Source: a bacterium
GTDB lineage: Bacteria > Bacillota_I > Bacilli_A > RF39 > UBA660
Assembly: GCA_004563275.1 (NCBI GenBank)
Contig: SFSZ01000004.1
Location: 10,554 to 74,553, forward strand
Length of the DNA stretch: 64,000 bases
Direction: 5' to 3'
The notes under the pieces were generated by a model. It ran no database searches and was not told the origin of the DNA. It saw nothing but the letters and a program-made list of their open reading frames with translations. Both the position numbers and the translations under genes were made by a program. This document shows positions 1-7,035 of this stretch, piece after piece. The first letter of the stretch is position 1. Each line of letters starts with the position of its first letter.

Positions 1-1322
1 TTTATTTTATTTTGTAGTTTATCAATATACATATTATCTAAATTATTTTTTATAGTTTCAAGTTCAATTTCTAATTTTTGTTTTGTTTTAGTATAAGTAT
101 CTAATATATCATTGTTTTTGTATTTTTTTAGGATTTCTGACTCTAATTTATCATTACTAACTAAATATATTATTTTCTTAATTTCAGCCACTATACCTCG
201 TTCTAAAGTGTCATAATCAAATCCATGCGCAGTACATAATCTAAAATCCTTATTATACTTTCTATAGTAATTACAAACTGTTGTACTTTTACCATTAGCA
301 CGTCTTGCGCGAATTCCAATATTATGACCACAATCTGCACATTTAAGTAGTCCATCTAATAAAAATAATTCTTTTTTATCATTTCGTTGATGTTGTTTTG
401 GTAATAATAATTGAACTTTATTAAATGTATTTTTATCAATAATGGGTTCATGAGTATTTTCTACTATTATCCAGTCTTCTTTGGGATTACAGATTATTTT
501 ACGATATTTATAACTTAATCTAGAACGTCTATTTTGAATCATATCTCCAGTATATAATCTATTTTGTAATATCTTTTTAATCGTAGTATTACACCAATAT
601 CCGTAAATATTACCATTATTACCATTTCTTGTAAAATTTCTATTTCTAGTCGTAGAAAACGTCGGTACATTCTCATTATTAAAAGTATCTCTTATCTTAT
701 TAATTCTAATGCCACTAGCGAACATATCAAATATTCTTTTGACTATTGGTGCTTCTAATTCATCAATAACTAAATGATTTTTATCATTTGGATCTACTTT
801 ATATCCAAATGGAGGACATCCACCAACCCATTTTCCTTCACTTTGCATGGTATGAAGCGCTGTTCTAATCTTTTTAGATAAATCTTTAGCATACATATCA
901 TTTAATATGGCTTTAAAAGGTGCAATATCATTATTAGAATTGTCTAAAAATGTATCTATATTATCAGTTAAAGCAACATATCTAACATTATGTTCTGGAA
1001 ACCATTTTTCTACATATTCTCCAGTACCAATATAATCTCTTGATAGTCTTGATAAGTCTTTAGTAATAACCATATTTACTTTGCCATTTTCAATATCTTT
1101 TAACATTCTTTGGAAATTTGGTCTATTAAAATTAGTACCAGTATACCCATCATCAATATAAATATCAACTAGAGTGTACTCTTGTTCTTTAACATATTTA
1201 GTTAATAATATTTTTTGATTTTGGATACTTTCACTTTCACCCAAATTGTCGTCTTCTTTAGATAGTCTTATGTAAATTGCAACCAAATATTCTTTTACTA
1301 TATTTCTTAAAGTATTATACAT
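1..1322 (-). CDS. Large serine recombinase, C-terminus beyond window
   Basis: This is the first ~440 codons of a large serine recombinase, the enzyme class that integrates and excises phages and integrative elements through a phosphoserine intermediate. Reading leftward from ATG 1322, preceded by AAAGGAGG, the N-terminal resolvase domain begins VAIYIRLSKEDD with the nucleophile at Ser21. It continues through DGYTGTNFNRP and KDLSRLSRDYIG. A recombinase domain follows (GYKVDPN to YTGDMIQNRR), then a zinc ribbon (CADC plus two later Cys) and the start of a coiled coil, all in the order typical of TndX/TnpX-like enzymes. The window edge cuts the end. It suggests that the left flank is, or was, part of an integrative element. 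Confidence 0.93.
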   Translation of the reverse strand, partial: MYNTLRNIVKEYLVAIYIRLSKEDDNLGESESIQNQKILLTKYVKEQEYTLVDIYIDDGYTGTNFNRPNFQRMLKDIENGKVNMVITKDLSRLSRDYIGTGEYVEKWFPEHNVRYVALTDNIDTFLDNSNNDIAPFKAILNDMYAKDLSKKIRTALHTMQSEGKWVGGCPPFGYKVDPNDKNHLVIDELEAPIVKRIFDMFASGIRINKIRDTFNNENVPTFSTTRNRNFTRNGNNGNIYGYWCNTTIKKILQNRLYTGDMIQNRRSRLSYKYRKIICNPKEDWIIVENTHEPIIDKNTFNKVQLLLPKQHQRNDKKELFLLDGLLKCADCGHNIGIRARRANGKSTTVCNYYRKYNKDFRLCTAHGFDYDTLERGIVAEIKKIIYLVSNDKLESEILKKYKNNDILDTYTKTKQKLEIELETIKNNLDNMYIDKLQNKI

Positions 1323-1378
1323 TTTACCTCCTTTGTGATTAGAAATATAATATTGGTCTATATTTATAATAACGCGCT

Positions 1379-1510
1379 TTAACCAAAATTACAGCCTATT
1401 TCTTTTTTATTCTTTAAATAATTTATAATAGTTTCTATTAATAAGTTTTCTAATTCTTTATTATCATTGTCATAAAATAAATTAAATTTTAATTCTTGCT
1501 TTATAAAAAT
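1379..1510 (-). CDS. Possible 43-residue protein with a non-ATG (ATT) start
   Basis: An open frame ends at the TAA 1381-1379 just upstream of the recombinase on the same strand. It reads ..KQELKFNLFYDNDNKELENLLIETIINYLKNK.., an acidic-basic helical composition typical of real small proteins. There is no ATG, GTG or TTG. The only sensible start is ATT at 1510, right after a G-rich ribosome-binding site (AAAGGGGGG). I do not recognise a function; it may be an accessory gene of the recombinase module. The non-canonical start makes the call tentative. Confidence 0.4.
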   Translation of the reverse strand: MFIKQELKFNLFYDNDNKELENLLIETIINYLKNKKEIGCNFG

Positions 1511-1675
1511 ACCCCCCTTTATTTTTTTACTATCTAGTTAAATTTATGTGAAAGTATGACTATTTATTTATAAAAAAATAGTTATAATTATAGCTACAAA
1601 ATGGCCTAACTTTTTGCCGTTAACAATCGTTAAACTTTAAAATCATATTAAAGCAGGATAAAACTGTTTACAAAC

Positions 1676-1694
1676 AACTAGCCAGTGGCTAGTT
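1676..1694. repeat. Perfect inverted repeat AACTAGCCA-G-TGGCTAGTT
   Basis: Two 9-bp arms are separated by a single G and followed on the plus strand by TTCCCTTATTTT. The one-base centre suits a protein-binding palindrome better than an RNA hairpin, although a weak terminator is possible. Confidence 0.6.
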
Positions 1695-1750
1695 TTCCCT
1701 TATTTTATAAGGCATTAACAAAAATACTAGTGTTTACATTTACAAAAAGT

Positions 1751-1833
1751 GTTATACAATCGTTAATTTTGTCATCTTCACAAACCCTTATAAATAAAGG
1801 ATTTTAAAAATGCGTTATACAAATGTTATACAA
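1751..1833. repeat. Three direct copies of GTTATACAA
   Basis: Copies lie at 1751-1759, 1814-1822 and 1825-1833. The last two are spaced 11 bp start to start, roughly one helical turn. A near-match in the opposite orientation (TTGTATAAA) is at 2074-2082. The arrangement looks like iterated protein-binding sites, possibly recombinase arm sites or an operator. Confidence 0.5.
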
Positions 1834-1934
1834 TTTTTTTTGCATTATTTTTCGATTTCCGACCAAATTTTAATAGTTTTTTTTGAGAATTAATGGACTA
1901 AACTTTGATCATAAAAATTAAATTTAAGGGGAAT

Positions 1935-2005
1935 TAGAATATGAAAAAAAGTACTGACCTCAGACCTAAGATTAGCACTTTTAAATACAATTATTTCATA
2001 TTCTA
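1935..2005. repeat. 12-bp inverted repeat with 47-bp spacer
   Basis: TAGAATATGAAA (1935-1946) pairs perfectly with TTTCATATTCTA (1994-2005). Pairing extends inward imperfectly (AAAAAGT against ACTTTT). The arms enclose most of a small ORF, so the structure could be an mRNA hairpin that covers its start codon. Confidence 0.55.
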
Positions 2006-2033
2006 CTATATTGTATCACAAGAATATCAATAG
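1941..2033 (+). CDS. Possible 30-residue peptide
   Basis: ATG 1941 follows AAGGGG (1927-1931) and opens a 30-codon frame starting MKKSTDLRPKIS and ending in an aromatic-rich hydrophobic stretch, stop at 2031. Short length and an aromatic tail resemble a leader peptide or small membrane peptide. There is no homology I can name, and it lies inside an inverted repeat, so this could be chance. Confidence 0.25.
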   Translation: MKKSTDLRPKISTFKYNYFIFYYIVSQEYQ

Positions 2034-2244
2034 TCAATATGTAATAAATGTCGGAAAAATTACGTCAAAAATGTTGTATAAAATCTTTGTAAACACTTGT
2101 AAATATTAGTGTTTCTAAAATAGATACTTTGATAGAAATTTATCTATTGACTAACATGTTTAATTTTTCAAACAAAAAGTTATGAAATTTTATAATTTAA
2201 TGATTATCTAAGTTTTGTCAAATCAAAAAAAATGTGATATTATA

Positions 2245-2298
2245 ATCACGACAAAAAGAACTGAGTTGCCTCAATTTTTAAAAAAATTGGTAATTCAG
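2245..2298 (-). terminator. Terminator of the IS110 transposase
   Basis: Immediately after the transposase stop, 2261-2298 folds into a long hairpin: CTGAGTTGCC with GGTAATTCAG, then CAATTTTT with AAAAATTG across a small bulge. On the minus strand a T-rich tract (TTCTTTTTGTCG) follows. It fits a rho-independent terminator and may also be part of the IS right end. Confidence 0.65.
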
Positions 2299-3486
2299 CT
2301 ATTTGTTTTCATACAAACAATTCGAAGAACATAACTTGTATATAATTTTGCATAATTTGGTTTCGCATGCGATTATACACTTGTAATGATGTTTACCTTC
2401 GGATTGTTTTTTTCTAAAAAACAAATAAATTGGATTAGTTTTATCTGCATGGGCAGATATTTGAATTATAGTTGTTACAATATTGAATAGAATTGTTCTA
2501 CCAAACTTACATCCTGTTTTTGAAATTGGTCCATGATATGCAGAAACTCCAGATTGAGAAGTTACTGAATCAATTCCTATAAAAGATATGAACTGATATT
2601 TATCATCAAATCTAGTAATATCTCCAACTTCTGCCAAAAATAAAGCTGTAGAGAATTCTCCAAAACCAGGAATTGAATTTATTATTTTAAATAGATTTTT
2701 ATTTTTCATTTCATTAATCAATTGATTTTTAATTTTATTAATTTCTGTTTTATGAAATTGAATCATTTCAATTACTTGAACTAGATTTTGAACTTGAAAA
2801 GAATCAAATGCTACATAACACAAAGAATTAGAAGCCAATTCTTTCATTTTTAAAACTTTATTTTTGAATCTATAAGCTTGAGTAGTTCCATTCTTTTCCT
2901 TCAAATAATTCATTAAATAATCAATTCTACGATTAATAAAAAACGTAGGATGAGGAAAATCATGAATAAAATCCAAAGCTAAATCATCATATAAATCGTT
3001 GAAAATTAAAGAAAATTCAGGAAAAATAATTTCAATTAATTGTTTATATCTATTCTTTAATCTAGTTTGTCCTTCTACTAAAGACCAATATTGTCTAGCT
3101 AAAGGATTATACATAAAATATTCATCTTGCTTTTGGTAAAAATTATCAATTGTACCTAAGTAGCATCTAGCAATTTTAAAACAATCTAATTTATCAGTTT
3201 TAGATTTATTTAAAGTATCTTTAAATTGTTTAACAAGTTTAGGATTCATGACAATAGTTTCAATACCTTTTGATCTAAAATAATTTTCAACTGGTAGATG
3301 ATAAATAGAAGTAGATTCCATAACTACAATTAAATTAGAATAATCTTTGACTAAATTTAATAAATTGTCAAACTTGTTTTTATTATGTTCAATTAAAGTA
3401 GGCTCAATAATAATATTTTTAAATTCATCAATAAAACAATAAACACTTTTGCCTTTAGCAACATCAAAACTTAAAATATGTTTCAT
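2299..3486 (-). CDS. IS110-family transposase (DEDD recombinase)
   Basis: A 395-residue transposase with the two IS110 halves. The N-terminal RuvC-like DEDD domain has Asp8 (LSFDVAKGKS), Glu57 (VVMESTS), Asp98 and Asp101 (KTDKLDC). The C-terminal Transposase_20 domain has SIPGFGEFSTALFLAEVG, FISFIGID and SQSGVSAYHGPISKTGC, which holds the serine region. Length is normal, so the enzyme may be active. I placed the start at ATG 3486, six bases after AAAGGAG. Family members are guided by a bridge RNA from the element's own non-coding end, and a structured non-coding stretch lies directly upstream here. Confidence 0.95.
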   Translation of the reverse strand: MKHILSFDVAKGKSVYCFIDEFKNIIIEPTLIEHNKNKFDNLLNLVKDYSNLIVVMESTSIYHLPVENYFRSKGIETIVMNPKLVKQFKDTLNKSKTDKLDCFKIARCYLGTIDNFYQKQDEYFMYNPLARQYWSLVEGQTRLKNRYKQLIEIIFPEFSLIFNDLYDDLALDFIHDFPHPTFFINRRIDYLMNYLKEKNGTTQAYRFKNKVLKMKELASNSLCYVAFDSFQVQNLVQVIEMIQFHKTEINKIKNQLINEMKNKNLFKIINSIPGFGEFSTALFLAEVGDITRFDDKYQFISFIGIDSVTSQSGVSAYHGPISKTGCKFGRTILFNIVTTIIQISAHADKTNPIYLFFRKKQSEGKHHYKCIIACETKLCKIIYKLCSSNCLYENK

Positions 3487-3489
3487 CAA

Positions 3490-3720
3490 TTTCTCCTTTC
3501 ATAAATATTTCGGTTAACACCATATTGAATTACCTATATTCCTACACGCTTAATCATCCGATATTCCTACACGCTTAATCATCCGAACTTTAATATTAAA
3601 ATTAGTTTCCATTATCTACAACCGAATTAATAAATAATTATATGGCAGACATTCATAAAAACGTACTCGAAGTACCTGGTATAATCCGTCTTTACCGATG
3701 TTTGTTATAATAACAAAAAA
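3490..3720 (-). ncRNA. Candidate IS110 bridge RNA region
   Basis: The 5' flank of the transposase is non-coding, AT-rich and structured. On the minus strand there is a GTACT-TCG-AGTAC hairpin (3675-3663). A long-range TTCGGTT/AACCGAA pairing (3626-3620 with 3515-3509) then encloses two exact 25-bp repeats. In IS621-type elements the bridge RNA with donor and target loops is encoded in this position. The assignment rests on position and structure. I could not define loops or core dinucleotides without empty-site sequences. Confidence 0.45.
3537..3586. repeat. Exact 25-bp tandem duplication
   Basis: Bases 3537-3561 and 3562-3586 are identical and adjacent (core CCTACACGCTTAATCATCCG). They sit in the middle of the transposase 5' non-coding region. 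Confidence 0.9.
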
Positions 3721-3760
3721 CATAAAGAAATCAAAATGTTAAACTTGAAATCTTTATGTT
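3719..3760. repeat. Hairpin AACATAAAG/CTTTATGTT
   Basis: Arms 3719-3727 and 3752-3760 pair perfectly, with A/T flanks. It lies between the IS110 non-coding region and the next gene. It may be a terminator for leftward or rightward reading, or mark the IS end. Confidence 0.45.
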
Positions 3761-3816
3761 CAATATTATACGTGATATAATATAATAAAGATGATAGTTA
3801 ATATGGTGGTGATATT

Positions 3817-5658
3817 GTGTTTGATAAATTATACTCATATCTATTTAAAAGAAAAATAAATTCTGCTTTTAATGATGAAACAAAAATGCTAATAGTAAAT
3901 AATAAACAATTAAGAAAAACTTATGAGCGATATTTAAATGATATAAATTCCATTATATCAAACTTTGGTAATAACGACATAATAATTAATAATATATTTT
4001 TAGCACTGAAAAACAATAAAATGTCTGAATTAAATTCACTTTTTAATAATTCATTAACCACAACAATAGTTCAACAAAATATATTATCTGTTGAAGAATT
4101 ATTCTTTTTAATAAACTATAACGATAAATTATCATCTTCCGACATAAAGAATTATAAAATTTTAGCAACATTTGATAAAGAGTCTTTAAATAATTATTTT
4201 AATTTTTCCATGCCAAATGTTAAAAAGGAAAATTTACCACCACAAATTTTTAAAAAAGAAAACTATAATAACTTAATATCAAATTCAAACTTTGATTTAT
4301 TTGTTGATTATATAAATAAATTAACACTAAAATATTCAAACAGTAAAATAATGATTGATAAAATAGTTAGTTTATTAGAAAATGGTGGAATTAATAACTT
4401 TTGTAAATATATTTCAATCAACAAAAATATAGATTTTAATTGTGATTTTAGAGTTTTTGAAGATTACTACTTTAATAAAATTGGTATTGATAATTTATTA
4501 GAATTAGATTTATCAGACAAAAAAGAACTAGAATCAATAATGACTACAATAGAATTAAATAAATTAGATTTATTAGATGATTATTTGTTATGCAAAAAAT
4601 ATCAAATAATGGTTAATTATTTAGATGAAAATAAAAATCAAATATTTGATTTAATAACAGAAAATTCTTATAAAAAAATGTTTCTTTTCTCCAAATTATT
4701 TGGCGTGAATAAAGTTTCTCCTGTTATGAATCAAATTATAAATGGTTATATTTCATTAAACCAATTAAATAGTGAATTAATAGCAAAATATGAGCCTTTA
4801 ATTAATTTTGTTATTACAATCAATAAATGTACTGATGATAAAGATTTTGAAAGAATAAATAATATAATTAATCAAAAATCTTTGGATTTTTCTTCTTATT
4901 TTTATCAAATGGAAGAAGATTTAAATAGAAATAATGCACAATTAATAGTAAATTCTATATCCAATGTTAAAATGTTTGAAAATCAACTTTTAGGAAATAA
5001 TATTGAAGATGGAATTAATATTATAGATTTTAGTGGTCAACCTTTCAGCATGTTAATTCATGCAGTATATCAAGGCAATGAAAAATCTTTCGAAGAAACC
5101 ATTGCTAAAAGATTTGAAAAATTTAATGGAAGTATATCAACTTCTCTAATATCAGATCAATATATCCATTTTTATCAAACAAATCAATTAGTTTTTTTAG
5201 GATATAATAGTTTAAATCCTAATCAAATTGCAAGTGCCAAACCAAAAGATTCCGGAACAATAAATAAATATCAAAAAGAAAACACAACTATTAATTTACC
5301 ACAACAAATTTATAATGAAAATGGTTCGTCATACAACGAAGTAGTTGTTAATACCCAAGATGGAAAGCAAACACCAAATTATATTCTATGTTTTAATGAT
5401 ATAGACGAACTTTCAAAAAAAACAGCAAAAAAATATAATTTACCAATTTATCTAATTCATACTCGTTGTTATCCAAACGCAAGTATAGATGGAAATTTAA
5501 TATCACATCAATATACTGAATTATCATACATTGACAATATAGAGCAAGTCCATTCAGGTCGCCGAAGAGGATTTATAAGTAACATATTACTTTTCATTAT
5601 TGTAATTTTATCTATATTACTTGGCATAAGTATCGCTTGTTTGATTTATTCAAACTAA
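3817..5658 (+). CDS. Unknown 613-residue protein with C-terminal membrane anchor
   Basis: I do not recognise this protein. It starts at GTG 3817 after a GGTGGTGATA ribosome-binding site. The first ~450 residues are Asn/Lys/Ile-rich and look helical. Residues ~500-575 form a more conserved-looking block (NEVVVNTQDGKQTPNYILCF, then AKKYNLPIYLIHTRCY). After an Arg cluster (SGRRRGF) one membrane segment of about 22 residues closes the protein, so most of it should face the cytoplasm. It sits between an IS element and a toxin-antitoxin locus in the accessory block, so defence or element maintenance is possible but unproven. Confidence 0.75.
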   Translation: MFDKLYSYLFKRKINSAFNDETKMLIVNNKQLRKTYERYLNDINSIISNFGNNDIIINNIFLALKNNKMSELNSLFNNSLTTTIVQQNILSVEELFFLINYNDKLSSSDIKNYKILATFDKESLNNYFNFSMPNVKKENLPPQIFKKENYNNLISNSNFDLFVDYINKLTLKYSNSKIMIDKIVSLLENGGINNFCKYISINKNIDFNCDFRVFEDYYFNKIGIDNLLELDLSDKKELESIMTTIELNKLDLLDDYLLCKKYQIMVNYLDENKNQIFDLITENSYKKMFLFSKLFGVNKVSPVMNQIINGYISLNQLNSELIAKYEPLINFVITINKCTDDKDFERINNIINQKSLDFSSYFYQMEEDLNRNNAQLIVNSISNVKMFENQLLGNNIEDGINIIDFSGQPFSMLIHAVYQGNEKSFEETIAKRFEKFNGSISTSLISDQYIHFYQTNQLVFLGYNSLNPNQIASAKPKDSGTINKYQKENTTINLPQQIYNENGSSYNEVVVNTQDGKQTPNYILCFNDIDELSKKTAKKYNLPIYLIHTRCYPNASIDGNLISHQYTELSYIDNIEQVHSGRRRGFISNILLFIIVILSILLGISIACLIYSN

Positions 5659-5789
5659 TAAAAATTAAATAAACTATCAAAAATAATCAAAAAAGTTCTA
5701 GTAAAAACAAAACTATTAAAAACTTATTATATTATTAATATAATAAAATAATAATATGTTTAAAAATTTATTAACAACATATAATATTA

Positions 5790-5809
5790 ATGCAAATGAA
5801 AATTTGCAT
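5790..5809. repeat. Inverted repeat ATGCAAAT-GAAA-ATTTGCAT
   Basis: Perfect 8-bp arms (5790-5797, 5802-5809) lie just upstream of the toxin-antitoxin promoter. TTGCATTTG and GTGCATTAA resemble the half-site downstream of the promoter. A regulator operator or a weak terminator of the preceding gene would both fit. Confidence 0.45.
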
Positions 5810-5825
5810 ATTTTATGACAAAGCA

Positions 5826-5854
5826 TTGACTTTTAGCATAAAATATAGTATATT
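5826..5854 (+). promoter_or_regulatory. Promoter of the type III toxin-antitoxin locus
   Basis: TTGACT (5826-5831) and TATATT (5849-5854) are 17 bp apart, a good sigma-A match. Transcription would start near 5861 and run straight into the RNA repeats. Confidence 0.7.
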
Positions 5855-5886
5855 ATTATTGCATTTGAAAAGGTGCATTAATATGT

Positions 5887-5992
5887 AAATGTTAATCGCT
5901 TCTAGGTGGTGCGAGCAATAAATGATCCTAGTCGTGAAATGTTAATCGCTTCCGAGTGGTGCGAGTAATAAATGATCTCGGTTGTAAATGTT
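5887..5992 (+). ncRNA. Type III antitoxin RNA: two 50-nt repeats plus a partial third
   Basis: Two near-identical units begin at 5887 and 5937, and a third starts and stops at 5986-5992. Each unit contains AAATGTTAATCGCTT and GGTGCGAG[C/T]AATAAATGAT. A 5-bp stem differs between units but keeps its pairing: CTAGG with CCTAG in the first, CCGAG with CTCGG in the second. These compensatory changes show selection on RNA structure. A short tandem repeat followed by a terminator and a ToxN-superfamily gene is the diagnostic layout of type III systems, where the endoRNase cuts its own repeat RNA and is held inactive by it. Confidence 0.85.
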
Positions 5993-5993
5993 T

Positions 5994-6029
5994 GAAAACT
6001 CTGTTAATATAATGGAGTTTTCTTTTGTT
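5994..6029 (+). terminator. Attenuating terminator between antitoxin RNA and toxin
   Basis: GAAAACTC (5994-6001) pairs with GAGTTTTC (6015-6022) and is followed by TTTTGTTTT. In type III loci this partial terminator sets the excess of RNA antitoxin over toxin mRNA. Confidence 0.85.
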
Positions 6030-6031
6030 TT

Positions 6032-6529
6032 ATGTTAGAATTATATATAAGAGTTGATAATGTGAAAGTACAAACTGGATATTTATATCATATCAAAGAT
6101 GAATTTTTTGATAGAATCAATAATAAAGGTTTAATGATAAATCATGAAAATGGTCATTCCAGACCATCTTACTTAGCTATAAAAGATGATGATATATTAT
6201 GGTTTATTCCTTTAAGTACTAAAATTGAAAAATATAGAACTATTATTGATAAAAAGGAAAAGAAATATGGAACTTGCAAAACAATATTAATTAAAAAAAT
6301 AGCTGGGCGGGAACAAGCGATTTTGATTCAAAATGCTTTTCCAACATTAGAAAAATATATTCAAAGTAGACACACAATTGATGGTAAATTTATAAAAATA
6401 TCATCTGCAGTTGAAAAAGAAATTATAGATGATTTTGAGTATATGTTATCTTTAAAATCTAGTGGACTAAACTTATTTTTTACAGATATAGATTATATTA
6501 AAAACTTAATGTTAGAAGAATTAAAATAA
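6032..6529 (+). CDS. cptN: CptN-like endoribonuclease toxin (type III TA)
   Basis: The protein has the CptN/ToxN/AbiQ layout: GYLYHIKDEFF near the N-terminus, then INHENGHSRPSYLAIKD, ILWFIPLSTKIEKY, and later LIQNAFPT and FFTDIDYI. Family members are sequence-specific RNases that act in phage defence and plasmid stability. ATG 6032 gives 165 residues but has no Shine-Dalgarno. GTG 6062 is in frame, lies after AAGAG, and gives a family-typical start (VKVQTGYLYHIKDEFF, 155 residues), so it may be the true start. The RNA repeats and terminator directly upstream make the assignment firm. Confidence 0.88.
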   Translation: MLELYIRVDNVKVQTGYLYHIKDEFFDRINNKGLMINHENGHSRPSYLAIKDDDILWFIPLSTKIEKYRTIIDKKEKKYGTCKTILIKKIAGREQAILIQNAFPTLEKYIQSRHTIDGKFIKISSAVEKEIIDDFEYMLSLKSSGLNLFFTDIDYIKNLMLEELK

Positions 6530-6547
6530 TACTTATAAAAACTAAAT

Positions 6548-6588
6548 AAACTATCAAAATAATAATGTAAATTATCTTGATAGTTTTT
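6548..6588 (+). terminator. Terminator after the toxin gene
   Basis: AAACTATCAA (6548-6557) pairs with TTGATAGTTT (6577-6586), followed by further T residues. Confidence 0.75.
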
Positions 6589-6612
6589 AAATTTTAAACC
6601 AATATTATATTT

Positions 6613-7005
6613 TTATTGTGATACATGAGGGCTACAATCTTCAGGAATATTATGAATAGTCATAGATAGAATTAAATTATTTGTTTTACTTTTTTTACCA
6701 CATCTCATTTGTAACTTATCACATAAGAATAACACAATACAACCTAAAACGATTCCTAAAGAACAAATAATACCAGGAGATATCATAATTTCATTTGCCT
6801 TATCAATCGAAGGATTAATTAATGAAAAAAAAGAGGAGGCAAGCATAATGCCCGCAGATATACTTAATAATTTATCCATAAAAGATTTATTTATACTTTT
6901 ACACATAAATATTAAAGCAGACCCCATAGTCGTTAAACTAAAAGTTATAATTCCAGCTATTAAGGATTGTATAATTGGATTTAATTCATAAAAAAAACTT
7001 ATCAT
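6613..7005 (-). pseudogene. Truncated ZIP-family metal transporter
   Basis: 130 residues match the N-terminal half of ZIP zinc/divalent-metal transporters: three hydrophobic segments (PIIQSLIAGIITFSLTT, SISAGIMLASSFFSL, GIICSLGIVLGCIVLFL), then the metal-binding helix IHNIPED. Family proteins are about 260-280 residues and continue HNIPEG-LAVG. Here the frame changes to unrelated CSPHVSQ and stops. The missing half is not found between here and 3800. The break coincides with the edge of the accessory block, so the gene was probably cut by insertion or deletion. Its ATG lies in the arm of the rnjA terminator and has no clear ribosome-binding site. Confidence 0.8.
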
Positions 7006-7025
7006 ACTATATAATATGATAAGTT
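6990..7025 (-). terminator. rnjA terminator overlapping the ZIP start codon
   Basis: Perfect 11-bp arms (7015-7025 with 6996-7006, AACTTATCATA type) are followed by a T run on the minus strand. The ATG of the ZIP remnant (7005-7003) lies inside the 3' arm. Confidence 0.75.
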
Positions 7026-7035
7026 AAAATTTATG

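Larger units (their letters stand above)
1520..2248. other. Repeat-rich non-coding stretch between recombinase and IS110
   Basis: About 730 bases with no convincing long gene. It holds a perfect 9-bp inverted repeat, three copies of GTTATACAA, two copies of ACAATCGTTAA (1623-1633 and 1756-1766), a 12-bp inverted repeat around a 30-codon ORF, and long A/T runs. Recombinase or regulator binding sites would explain the repeats, but that is inference. Confidence 0.5.

Noticed and set aside
3537..3586. Possible CRISPR repeat
   Set aside because: The two copies are directly adjacent with no spacer and there are no cas genes; a tandem duplication explains them.
5887..5992. Possible CRISPR array or riboswitch at the 50-bp repeats
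   Set aside because: Units are contiguous without variable spacers, and the terminator plus CptN-like gene identify a type III antitoxin.
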